Shown: piece after piece, positions 7,532-13,175 of the stretch
How the letters are laid out: the number at the start of each line of letters is the position of its first letter
How positions within the stretch are numbered: the stretch's first letter is position 1
NCBI GenBank assembly: GCA_964443005.1
Contig: CAYUBI010000067.1
Span: 1-13,175, forward strand
Direction: 5' to 3'
Length of the DNA: 13,175 nucleotides
DNA from: CAYUBI01 sp964443005
Lineage (GTDB): Bacteria; Margulisbacteria; Riflemargulisbacteria; GWF2-35-9; CAYUBI01
The notes under the pieces: generated by a model
The model's input: the letters and a program-made list of their open reading frames with translations, nothing else
Databases searched by the model: none
Told to the model about the DNA's origin: nothing
Program-made: the position numbers and the translations under genes

Positions 7532-7804
7532 TTAGCGAAATAATTTATATTTAACCATGTTTTCAATTTGATAAATTGTTTTAATAAATGTATTGCCATG
7601 AACAAACGTGATTTTTCGTTGTTGTTCAGGAAACATTTGAATTTCAAATAATTGATTTTTAACTTTGCGAATAGAATCGCCAGAATAGCTGTATTTAACT
7701 GCGCCACCAGATTCAACTTTAAGTTCGAATCCACGGTTTTTAAATTCTTCCCAAAATTTCGGACTGATATCAAACTTTTCTTTGTGATTACAACGTGAAT
7801 GCAT
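7532..7804 (-). CDS. Conserved-looking 90-aa protein of unknown function
   Basis: I do not recognise this protein. It is supported as a gene by a strong ribosome site (AAGGGGG, 9 nt before the ATG, the same form as at the response-regulator gene) and by tight spacing to the metalloprotease gene. It is basic, begins MHSRCNHKEK, has a predicted helix SPKFWEEFKNR and then strand-like stretches (FELKVES, AVKYSYSG, KITFVHG), suggesting a small alpha/beta fold. There are no membrane segments and no signal peptide. Its place directly upstream of a protease is compatible with a chaperone, inhibitor or immunity partner, but that is only a positional guess. Confidence 0.65.
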   Translation of the reverse strand: MHSRCNHKEKFDISPKFWEEFKNRGFELKVESGGAVKYSYSGDSIRKVKNQLFEIQMFPEQQRKITFVHGNTFIKTIYQIENMVKYKLFR

Positions 7805-7943
7805 AATAATCTACCCCCTTAGTTTGTAATGATCCTGAACATCTTCTATTAATATGTCGACGTAAATGAATAAATATTTCAGTTAATTTGATAAAAACTT
7901 GAAACATTTTAATCTTTCGATGTATTGGCTGTTTTTTAAGGTG

Positions 7944-10319
7944 TTAGGTGCGGTATGTTTTGGTAGGGTGTAGGCTTAAATTTATGTAATTAATGCATTC
8001 ATCTGTCCGAATGAGCTGAAGGCCTAAAAGTGCGATAACGTCATGAAGATTAAGTTGTTGTGATTGAGATTCAGTAATAGTATTAATAATGTTGATCATC
8101 ATTTTTTCTAAATGTTTTTGAGGAAGTTTTTTACATTTTTTGTTTGAAAAAATTTCATAAAGAATTTTTTCCCCATAGGTTTCAATCTCTTTTTGATTGA
8201 TTGTGTAATACTTTGATTTGTATATTGCACGTAAAATAATGGGTAATTTTTTTGATGAAAGTCCGTGATCATTTAGCCATAGTTTCAAGGTCGCTCCAGG
8301 TCGGCTTTCGATATAAAAGGCATCTCCATCTTTGATAACCGTTTTTAATGTTAGGCGATTTTCTTTGGGGTCTTCTGGTTTGTTAAAACTTCGCTGTATA
8401 TTATTCATGCGAGTAATTACTGGATAAAATTTTGGACCATCATAAAGTTGAGTAAAAAGTAAATTGAGTAACCGATAGATAGGTTGCTGGGGTTTTATGT
8501 AAATATTTTCAAAATTTTCATTGATGGTAAGCACCATGTCAGGTTTTTTTTCTTGACTATTTTTTTCTAAGATTGTTTCAATTTTGTAGGAATCATCTGC
8601 ACAAATGCCTGCAGTTTCATCGCCATTTTTATATCGATTATGACTTGCTACTGTTACATTGTGGTGATGCCCATCTAGTGTGCGTAGTTGGATTTCGCCA
8701 GAATAGGCTTGTAGTGTTTTTTTGCCTAGATTCCAGGAAGCACCTGGAAAAGAAAATTGTTCAAATAGTTGGTTAAGTTGGATGGGTAGTGTTGAATTAT
8801 CTTTGGTTTCATCTGAAAACGATTCGTGTGTTAAGAAAGACTCTAGCTGTTTCCATTCAGTTTCGCATTCAGTTTTTTCTTGTTGAGTTAGACTGTGATT
8901 TTGTTCGCTGGATTCGAAATATTTGTTGACATTTGTTTGAATAGGTTCGATAAATTTATGATAATACTTTTGAAAGGTAGATAATTCAATATTCGCCAGT
9001 TCTTCACACGAAGCTGCTAATTTAATTTCATGTAATCCATCTTTTATTCCTTGCATGATTGCTACATAAAAGGTTTCAAAATTCTTAGCTTTGGATTCTG
9101 AATGTAAGCCGATTGTTGCAAAAAATTGTTGAAGGGGCGCCCATTGAAGTTTGCCGATATTGATATGAATAGATTCATAACCATTTGGTTTTTGTGTCCA
9201 ATTAAGTTGTTCGGTTTTAATAAATCTTGCTAGTGGGCCTTTAGGGCCGCTATAAGCTCGAATTGCTGCTGTTTTGGGTAATGTTTCTGTTTCAGGTGTT
9301 AAAGTTGTTGCCTTGATGAGCGTAGTATAAAAACGAATCAGAGCGTCATGAGTTTGAAAAAATAACGTCCAGCCGAGAACATCCATTGGTTTTTCTAAAG
9401 GATTTTTTGTTTCTTTTTGGCTTAGACTATAAGGATGTTTGACTCTTCCAGTGATATTGACGGCATGAGTAGATAATCCTGCAAGCTTCACTACGTGATA
9501 TAGTTTTTTAATTTGCAGCGAAACGCGTTTTTCCATGTCCATAGTTTCTGCATCATATTTCGCTTGCAAATATGTTTCATATTTTTCTGCTTTTTTAGGG
9601 TTTGTTATGCGTAATAATTGAAAGCGTAAATCATAAGCTAATACTTCGAATCCATATTCTTCGGCAATATCTGCCATAGCGATTAAAAATGTTTTGTCAT
9701 GTTCACTCAAAAAACGTTTGGAAAACGTGTTAACTGCATCTACAGCATCTGCAAGGAAAAACAATAATTCTTCTGGTTTAGTAATTTGTTTCATTAAATA
9801 ATTTTTGATGGCAAGTGGATGGCTTCCATTTTGTTGAAATACTTCAATGCGATCTTGGATGTTCCAATATCGTTGGATAATGGTTGTGATTGTTTTACAT
9901 TGATCTTCTTTTAATGAAAGATTATTGTTAATTTGGCTGCAATTTGCTGTTTTATGCATTAAGGCTGCTAAGATATAGGGCATCATGTTTTCAATGTTTT
10001 TTCCTTGTTGGTAACACGTTAGATTTAACATCATGCTGGTTAGGCATTCTGCAGTAAAAATACAATGCTGTCTTAAAAGTGCCTCTTCTTGTTGGGGTTC
10101 GTTGATGCGTTTTCGTAATTGAGTTGAATTGATAAATGCATAGGCTTCTTTGTAATCTTTTCGTTTTTGAATTAATGCTAGTAAACGGTCAGGTGCAATC
10201 ACTAGTCCTTTAATCATCAGGCTTTCGGTAAGTGCTATAAAGCGTGCACGACTATCGCTACGGGGTTTATATCCGATTTGTGGCGTTGTTGAGCTGGGTG
10301 ATACGATTTTGTAATGCAT
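7944..10319 (-). CDS. Divergent long RelA/SpoT homologue with degenerate HD domain
   Basis: The 791-aa protein follows the long RSH order. The HD-like region (about 75-200) keeps H85 (HPL histidine position), H122 and D191 in FLADAVDAVNTF, but the HD pair reads LMHK (D to K) and EDT is lost, so (p)ppGpp hydrolysis is unlikely. The synthetase shows GRVKHPYS (R292, K294), D313 in MDVLG, KPNGYESIH (377-385, Y381) and GEIQLRT (E542), the positions expected for nucleotide binding and catalysis. An insertion of about 150 residues (390-540) separates the last two motifs. A TGS-like segment (595-670, VIKDGDAFYI) and a helical region with WLNDHG and HDVIALLGL follow; ZFD and ACT domains are absent. 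The start at 10319 is set by AAGGGGA; the frame could extend to 10367. Activity is inferred from motifs. Confidence 0.8.
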   Translation of the reverse strand: MHYKIVSPSSTTPQIGYKPRSDSRARFIALTESLMIKGLVIAPDRLLALIQKRKDYKEAYAFINSTQLRKRINEPQQEEALLRQHCIFTAECLTSMMLNLTCYQQGKNIENMMPYILAALMHKTANCSQINNNLSLKEDQCKTITTIIQRYWNIQDRIEVFQQNGSHPLAIKNYLMKQITKPEELLFFLADAVDAVNTFSKRFLSEHDKTFLIAMADIAEEYGFEVLAYDLRFQLLRITNPKKAEKYETYLQAKYDAETMDMEKRVSLQIKKLYHVVKLAGLSTHAVNITGRVKHPYSLSQKETKNPLEKPMDVLGWTLFFQTHDALIRFYTTLIKATTLTPETETLPKTAAIRAYSGPKGPLARFIKTEQLNWTQKPNGYESIHINIGKLQWAPLQQFFATIGLHSESKAKNFETFYVAIMQGIKDGLHEIKLAASCEELANIELSTFQKYYHKFIEPIQTNVNKYFESSEQNHSLTQQEKTECETEWKQLESFLTHESFSDETKDNSTLPIQLNQLFEQFSFPGASWNLGKKTLQAYSGEIQLRTLDGHHHNVTVASHNRYKNGDETAGICADDSYKIETILEKNSQEKKPDMVLTINENFENIYIKPQQPIYRLLNLLFTQLYDGPKFYPVITRMNNIQRSFNKPEDPKENRLTLKTVIKDGDAFYIESRPGATLKLWLNDHGLSSKKLPIILRAIYKSKYYTINQKEIETYGEKILYEIFSNKKCKKLPQKHLEKMMINIINTITESQSQQLNLHDVIALLGLQLIRTDECINYINLSLHPTKTYRT

Positions 10320-10324
10320 TGAAT

Positions 10325-10331
10325 TCCCCTT
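10325..10331 (-). promoter_or_regulatory. Shine-Dalgarno that fixes the RelA/SpoT-homologue start
   Basis: AAGGGGA on the minus strand, 5 nt before the ATG at 10319. It rules in this start over the in-frame ATG at 10367, which would place the ribosome site inside the coding sequence. Confidence 0.7.
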
Positions 10332-10413
10332 ATTTAATTTATCGAAGAATATGATAAAAAATCCCACATTTCTTGTTTGGATTTGTTATGTTAACAACTG
10401 GCTATTGCCTACC

Positions 10414-10442
10414 TTGACACTACAAGCAAGGCCCCGTATACT
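10414..10442 (+). promoter_or_regulatory. Strong sigma70-type promoter for tRNA-Cys/tRNA-Val
   Basis: A perfect -35 TTGACA (10414-10419), a 17-nt spacer and -10 TATACT (10437-10442, 5 of 6). The predicted start near 10449 is about 10 nt before the tRNA-Cys 5' end. The stretch after the -10 (TTTTCTAGGTG) is not GC-rich, so it lacks the discriminator typical of stringently repressed promoters. Confidence 0.85.
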
Positions 10443-10459
10443 TTTCTAGGTGTTTTTTC

Positions 10460-10533
10460 GGCGACGTGGCCAAGTGGTAAGGCAGGAGCCTGCAAAGCTC
10501 TTATCCTCAGTTCGAATCTGAGCGTCGCCTCCA
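10460..10533 (+). tRNA. tRNA-Cys (GCA)
   Basis: A full cloverleaf of 74 nt including encoded CCA. Acceptor stem GGCGACG pairs with CGTCGCC, discriminator T. The anticodon stem GGAGC/GCTCT encloses loop CTGCAAA with anticodon GCA. The T arm is CTCAG-TTCGAAT-CTGAG. It is first in a two-tRNA transcript, 10 nt before tRNA-Val. Confidence 0.97.
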
Positions 10534-10543
10534 ATTTCTTTTT

Positions 10544-10620
10544 GGGCGGTTAGCTCAGTTGGTTAGAGCGCAACGTTGACATCGTTGAGGTCGCTGGTTC
10601 GATCCCAGTATCGCCCACCA
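10544..10620 (+). tRNA. tRNA-Val (GAC)
   Basis: 77 nt including encoded CCA. Acceptor GGGCGGT pairs with ATCGCCC (one G-T), discriminator A. Anticodon stem CAACG/CGTTG with loop TTGACAT gives anticodon GAC, reading GTC and GTT. The T arm contains GGTTCGATCCC. It is co-transcribed with tRNA-Cys. Confidence 0.97.
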
Positions 10621-10655
10621 TAAAAATTCTGTTTTTGGGTGTTGAAAATGACTGA

Positions 10656-10694
10656 ATAACTCAGGTATCAACTAAAGGTTGACGACTGAGTTAT
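10656..10694. terminator. Hairpin between convergent tRNA-Val and htpG, possible bidirectional terminator
   Basis: ATAACTCAG (10656-10664) pairs perfectly with CTGAGTTAT (10686-10694). A 3x3 internal loop follows, then an inner stem TCAAC/GTTGA around loop TAAAG. It sits 36 nt after tRNA-Val and 22 nt past the htpG stop, the right place for a shared terminator. No strong T-run follows on either side, so rho-independent termination is uncertain. Confidence 0.4.
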
Positions 10695-10715
10695 CCGGTT
10701 TGTATTAAATTAGCT

Positions 10716-12644
10716 TTAGCTAACCATTAATTGGCTAACTAGTTTGGTGAATTTTACTGGGTCCTTAATTTGCGAGCCTTCAGTAATTAAAGCTTGGCCA
10801 TAGAGTAATTCCGCATAGTCTTTTAGCTTTGAGTTTGTTTTGTCTGCACTAAACATTTTTTTCATTGTTTCAAGTATTGGGTGCAGTGGATTGAGTTCCA
10901 AAATACGTTTTGATTTTGGAGCTTCTTGGTTGAATGACTGCATAATTCGTTCCATGTTCGGTGTCATATCATGTTGGTCTGCAACTAAACAACATGCACT
11001 TTCTGTGAGTCGAGAAGATAAAATAACATCCTTAACCTCTTCTTTAAGTAAATCTTTAAGTGCATCTAAAACATCTTTGTACGTTGTTTCTTTTTCCTTT
11101 TTAACTTTTTCTTTTTCTTTTTTTTCATCGTCAGTATTTAGGTCTACATTCCCTTGGTTAATAGGTTTAAAGTTTTTGCTGTTGAAATCTTTCATGGATT
11201 GCATAACCCATTCATCAATGGGGTCTGTCATAAATAAGACTTCATATCCTTTTTCGCGAAAGGCTTCTAAATGAGGCGAATGTTCAACGTTTTCACGGGA
11301 TTCGCCTGTAATGTAATAAATTTCCTTTTGATCTTTGGGCATGCGATCAACATATTCTTTTAAAGAAGTAAATTTTCCAGAATCAGTAAATGTTGATTCG
11401 TAAATGACTAATTCTTTGATTTTGTCTTTATTTTCAAAATCTGAATGAATGCCTTCTTTGAGCATTTTTCCAAATTCTTTATAGAATTTTAGATATTTAT
11501 CATGTTCTTTATCTTTCATGGAAGTTAAGGCACCCAAAACTTTCTTCACAACATTTTTTTCGATTTTTCGAATATTGCCATCTTGTTGTAAAATTTCCCG
11601 AGATACATTGAGCGGAAGATCATTCGAATCAACTACGCCAGTTAAAAAACGCATATATTCAGGTACTAAGTGTTTGCAATCATCCATAATAAAAATGCGC
11701 TTTACATATAAATGAACATTGTGTTTTTGTTCTGGCATAAACATATTCCATGGTGATTTTTCTGGAATAAATAAGACAGATTTAAATTCGGATGTTCCTT
11801 CCATAGAAAAATGAATAATTTCTAATGGGTCATCAAAATGGTGCGAAACATGATGGTAAAATTCTTTATATTCTTCAGGTGTTATATCTGCTTTGGGTCG
11901 TGTCCATAATGCTTTTTGAGAATTTAAAGTTTCAGTTGTAATAACTTTTTTCTTTTTCGCGTCTTTTATTTCTTCACCAGCCTCGTCTTTTTCGGTTTCT
12001 TCACGTTCAATATCCATTTGAATAGGATGTTCAACAAAACTTGAATATTTACGAACAATTTCTCGAATTTTGTATTCTTCTAAATACCCTTCCTGATCAC
12101 TCTTAAGGTGAAGAATAATCTCAGTTCCTTGAGTGTCTTTGGGGACTAAGTCTATTGTGTAATTGCCATCTCCAGAGGATTCCCATACAACACCATTTTC
12201 AATGGGTTCGCCAGCTTTACGTGATTTAATAGTAATTTTGTCTGCTACCATAAAGGACGAATAAAACCCAACGCCAAATTGCCCGATTAATTCTGGATGA
12301 TTTTTAATATCATCGGATTTAAGATGATTAATAAATTCACGTGTTCCAGATTGTGCAATAGTTCCGATGTTTGTTTCAATTTCTGATTGATTCATTCCGA
12401 TTCCATTATCTGTAATAATGAGTGTATTGTCTTTTTTGTTAGCATCAATTCGAATAGCCCAACCTGTATTGGTTTCCACAAGTGCTTGATTTGTTAAACT
12501 TTCGAAACGAAGTTTGTCAATAGCATCCGAAGCATTGGAAATCAGTTCGCGTAAAAAAATATCTGGATTGGAATATAGTGAATGGATCATCAGATCGAGT
12601 AATTGTTTTACTTCTGTTTTGAATACTTTTGTTTCTTTAGTCAT
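10716..12644 (-). CDS. htpG: Hsp90-family molecular chaperone HtpG
   Basis: ATP-dependent cytoplasmic chaperone of 642 aa (E. coli HtpG is about 624). The N-terminal GHKL ATPase shows LRELISNASDAIDKLR (31-46, catalytic E33 and N37), DNGIGM (79-84), GTIAQSGT (94-101) and GQFGVGFYSSF (121-131). A Lys/Glu-rich linker (KDEAGEEIKDAKKKK) leads to the middle domain, which carries LPLNVSREILQ. The C-terminal dimer domain follows a second, highly charged Lys/Glu segment. The start at 12644 is chosen because AAGGAGA lies 6 nt upstream and the protein then aligns with the family; the frame stays open to 12680, but that region overlaps the CIRCE operator. Heat-shock control by HrcA is indicated upstream. 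Confidence 0.97.
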   Translation of the reverse strand: MTKETKVFKTEVKQLLDLMIHSLYSNPDIFLRELISNASDAIDKLRFESLTNQALVETNTGWAIRIDANKKDNTLIITDNGIGMNQSEIETNIGTIAQSGTREFINHLKSDDIKNHPELIGQFGVGFYSSFMVADKITIKSRKAGEPIENGVVWESSGDGNYTIDLVPKDTQGTEIILHLKSDQEGYLEEYKIREIVRKYSSFVEHPIQMDIEREETEKDEAGEEIKDAKKKKVITTETLNSQKALWTRPKADITPEEYKEFYHHVSHHFDDPLEIIHFSMEGTSEFKSVLFIPEKSPWNMFMPEQKHNVHLYVKRIFIMDDCKHLVPEYMRFLTGVVDSNDLPLNVSREILQQDGNIRKIEKNVVKKVLGALTSMKDKEHDKYLKFYKEFGKMLKEGIHSDFENKDKIKELVIYESTFTDSGKFTSLKEYVDRMPKDQKEIYYITGESRENVEHSPHLEAFREKGYEVLFMTDPIDEWVMQSMKDFNSKNFKPINQGNVDLNTDDEKKEKEKVKKEKETTYKDVLDALKDLLKEEVKDVILSSRLTESACCLVADQHDMTPNMERIMQSFNQEAPKSKRILELNPLHPILETMKKMFSADKTNSKLKDYAELLYGQALITEGSQIKDPVKFTKLVSQLMVS

Positions 12645-12650
12645 GAGTAA

Positions 12651-12657
12651 TCTCCTT
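12651..12657 (-). promoter_or_regulatory. Shine-Dalgarno that fixes the htpG start
   Basis: AAGGAGA on the minus strand, 6 nt before the ATG at 12644. It excludes the ATG at 12680, which lies at the predicted transcription start and within the operator. Confidence 0.8.
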
Positions 12658-12660
12658 ATT

Positions 12661-12687
12661 TTAGCAGTCTTTACGTTCAAGTGCTAA
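12661..12687 (-). promoter_or_regulatory. CIRCE operator (HrcA-binding) of htpG
   Basis: On the minus strand TTAGCACTT, nine bases, then GACTGCTAA. The CIRCE consensus is TTAGCACTC-N9-GAGTGCTAA; each half matches 8 of 9. It begins at the last base of a TATAAT and ends 3 nt before the Shine-Dalgarno, the classic position for HrcA repression of heat-shock genes. Confidence 0.88.
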
Positions 12688-12689
12688 TT

Positions 12690-12719
12690 ATAATACCGGA
12701 AAAAGCTTGATTTTGGCAA
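12690..12719 (-). promoter_or_regulatory. htpG promoter (sigma70 type)
   Basis: -35 TTGCCA (12719-12714, 5 of 6), an 18-nt spacer and -10 TATTAT (12695-12690, 5 of 6). A perfect TATAAT at 12692-12687 is an alternative -10, but its spacer would be 21 nt. Transcription would begin near 12680, inside the CIRCE element, so HrcA bound there would block initiation. Confidence 0.65.
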
Positions 12720-12759
12720 TAGATATTTTCTGTTTTTCAAAACTAGCAGCGTCCAGTAC

Positions 12760-12788
12760 TTGAACAAATTGATAGAACCGAGTAAACT
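12760..12788 (+). promoter_or_regulatory. Promoter for tRNA-Pro/tRNA-Gly
   Basis: TTGAAC (12760-12765), a 17-nt spacer and TAAACT (12783-12788), each 4 of 6 against consensus. The predicted start is about 5-6 nt before tRNA-Pro, mirroring the layout of the other tRNA promoter. It is divergent from htpG. Confidence 0.6.
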
Positions 12789-12800
12789 AGGCATACCAAT

Positions 12801-12877
12801 CGGGGAATAGCTCAGTCCGGTAGAGTGCTAGTTTTGGGAACTAGATGCCGCAGGTTCAAATCCTGTTTCCCCGACCA
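12801..12877 (+). tRNA. tRNA-Pro (TGG)
   Basis: 77 nt including encoded CCA. Acceptor CGGGGAA pairs with TTCCCCG, discriminator A. Anticodon stem CTAGT/ACTAG encloses loop TTTGGGA, anticodon TGG (codon CCA and wobble). The T arm contains GGTTCAAATCC. Only 3 nt separate it from tRNA-Gly. Confidence 0.97.
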
Positions 12878-12880
12878 AAT

Positions 12881-12956
12881 GCGGGAGTAGCTCAGTTGGT
12901 AGAGCATCAGCCTTCCAAGCTGAGGGTCGCCGGTTCGAACCCGGTCTCCCGCTCCA
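12881..12956 (+). tRNA. tRNA-Gly (TCC)
   Basis: 76 nt including encoded CCA. Acceptor GCGGGAG pairs with CTCCCGC, discriminator T. Anticodon stem TCAGC/GCTGA encloses loop CTTCCAA, anticodon TCC. The T arm is GCCGG-TTCGAAC-CCGGT. It is co-transcribed with tRNA-Pro. Confidence 0.97.
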
Positions 12957-13041
12957 AATTCAATAAGGCTTTCGTCGATTTTTGACACCTTAAATTTTCA
13001 AAGATGGTCGCTGAGGCTCTCGAAGTGCAGGAGAATAAATA

Positions 13042-13070
13042 TTGTTATTTTTTCTGGTATCTACTAGAAT
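13042..13070 (+). promoter_or_regulatory. Possible promoter of the DUF1703-type gene
   Basis: TTGTTA (13042-13047, 4 of 6), a 17-nt spacer and TAGAAT (13065-13070, 5 of 6). The predicted start would be close to 13077, which nearly coincides with the Shine-Dalgarno and leaves a very short leader, so confidence is limited. Confidence 0.35.
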
Positions 13071-13078
13071 GTAGTAGA
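13060..13078 (+). repeat. Perfect 7-bp inverted repeat over the -10/ribosome-site region
   Basis: TCTACTA (13060-13066), loop GAATG, TAGTAGA (13072-13078). It overlaps the candidate -10 hexamer and touches the AGAGGAG ribosome site at 13076-13082. It could be an operator or a translation-blocking hairpin. Confidence 0.5.
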
Positions 13079-13090
13079 GGAGCTGCCTTC

Positions 13091-13175
13091 ATGAAAAAAT
13101 TACCGATTGGCATTCAAACATTTGAGAAATTAATTAACGATGATTGTCTGTATATTGATAAAACAAAGCTGATTT
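13091..13175 (+). CDS. AAA-ATPase-like / DUF1703 PD-(D/E)XK family protein, 5' end only
   Basis: The first 28 codons are visible and the gene runs off the window. MKKLPIGIQTFEKLI and LYIDKTKLI match the N-terminus of the widespread family with an N-terminal AAA-ATPase-like domain and a C-terminal PD-(D/E)XK nuclease-like domain (DUF1703), where an LPIGxxxFxxL segment is followed by YxDKT. These proteins are often multi-copy in a genome and their role is unknown. The start is set by AGAGGAG (13076-13082), 8 nt upstream. The frame is open upstream to an ATG at 13004, but the family begins at the chosen Met. Whether the gene is intact cannot be seen. Confidence 0.75.
   Translation, partial: MKKLPIGIQTFEKLINDDCLYIDKTKLI

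Noticed and set aside
7390..7773. 127-codon minus-strand open frame
   Set aside because: It overlaps both the 90-aa gene and the zincin in another frame, is low in complexity and lacks a ribosome site; the two other frames have good ones.
10320..10367. Sixteen-residue hydrophobic extension of the RelA/SpoT homologue, resembling a signal segment
   Set aside because: AAGGGGA lies inside this stretch and serves the ATG at 10319; the upstream ATG has no ribosome site.
10460..10620. tRNA-Cys/Val as an integration site for the neighbouring accessory-looking block
   Set aside because: The block lies on the 5' side of the tRNAs, no duplicated tRNA 3' fragment was seen, and there is no integrase.
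10710..10723. Palindrome TTAGCT-TT-AGCTAA at the htpG stop codon
   Set aside because: A 6-bp stem with a 2-nt loop is too tight for a stable hairpin and is likely chance in AT-rich sequence.
10840..11274. 144-codon plus-strand open frame rich in Ser and Phe
   Set aside because: It is antisense to htpG; the Ser/Phe richness is what opposite-strand reading of Lys/Glu-rich coding sequence gives.
12645..12680. N-terminal extension of HtpG
   Set aside because: The ATG at 12680 lies at the predicted transcription start within the CIRCE operator, while AAGGAGA precedes the ATG at 12644.

Overview
This is an AT-rich bacterial chromosomal segment with dense gene packing and mostly housekeeping content. 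It looks like a diderm bacterium outside the Proteobacteria. The first gene encodes an exported protein with one SLH domain, a coiled-coil-like linker and a predicted beta-barrel. That is the OmpM/SLH-porin layout of Terrabacteria-type diderms such as Negativicutes, Cyanobacteria and Margulisbacteria. htpG is preceded by a CIRCE (HrcA) operator, and pyrimidine synthesis uses a class 1B PyrD/PyrK pair. I favour a Margulisbacteria-like lineage, but this is an inference and not proven by the window.

Layout. (i) 66-3368, plus strand: SLH-porin, gpmI (phosphoglycerate mutase) and a stand-alone response regulator, packed like an operon. The porin and gpmI share an ATGA overlap. (ii) 3346-6606, minus strand: a soluble PAS histidine kinase followed by pyrK and pyrD. 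The kinase-pyrK gap is 10 nt and pyrK overlaps pyrD by 13 nt. pyrD and the response regulator converge and overlap by 23 nt. (iii) 6738-10319, minus strand: the most unusual part. It holds a very divergent long RelA/SpoT homologue with a degenerate hydrolase motif and a roughly 150-residue insertion inside the synthetase domain, then an unknown 90-aa protein, then a zincin metalloprotease with an anthrax-lethal-factor/PPEP-type active site. (iv) 10414-10620, plus strand: a strong sigma70-type promoter driving tRNA-Cys(GCA) and tRNA-Val(GAC). (v) 10716-12719, minus strand: htpG with promoter and CIRCE. (vi) 12760-12956, plus strand: promoter, tRNA-Pro(TGG) and tRNA-Gly(TCC). (vii) 13091 to the end: the start of a DUF1703-type AAA-ATPase/nuclease-like gene, cut by the window edge, with a perfect 7-bp inverted repeat just upstream.

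Several annotated starts differ from the longest open frame because a Shine-Dalgarno sequence or family alignment points to an internal ATG (pyrD, pyrK, the RelA/SpoT homologue, htpG). There is no gene-free stretch longer than 300 bases. The larger gaps (6607-6737, 7805-7943, 10320-10459, 12645-12800, 12957-13090) hold promoters, the CIRCE element or nothing recognisable. No CRISPR array, insertion sequence, rRNA or replication origin was seen.
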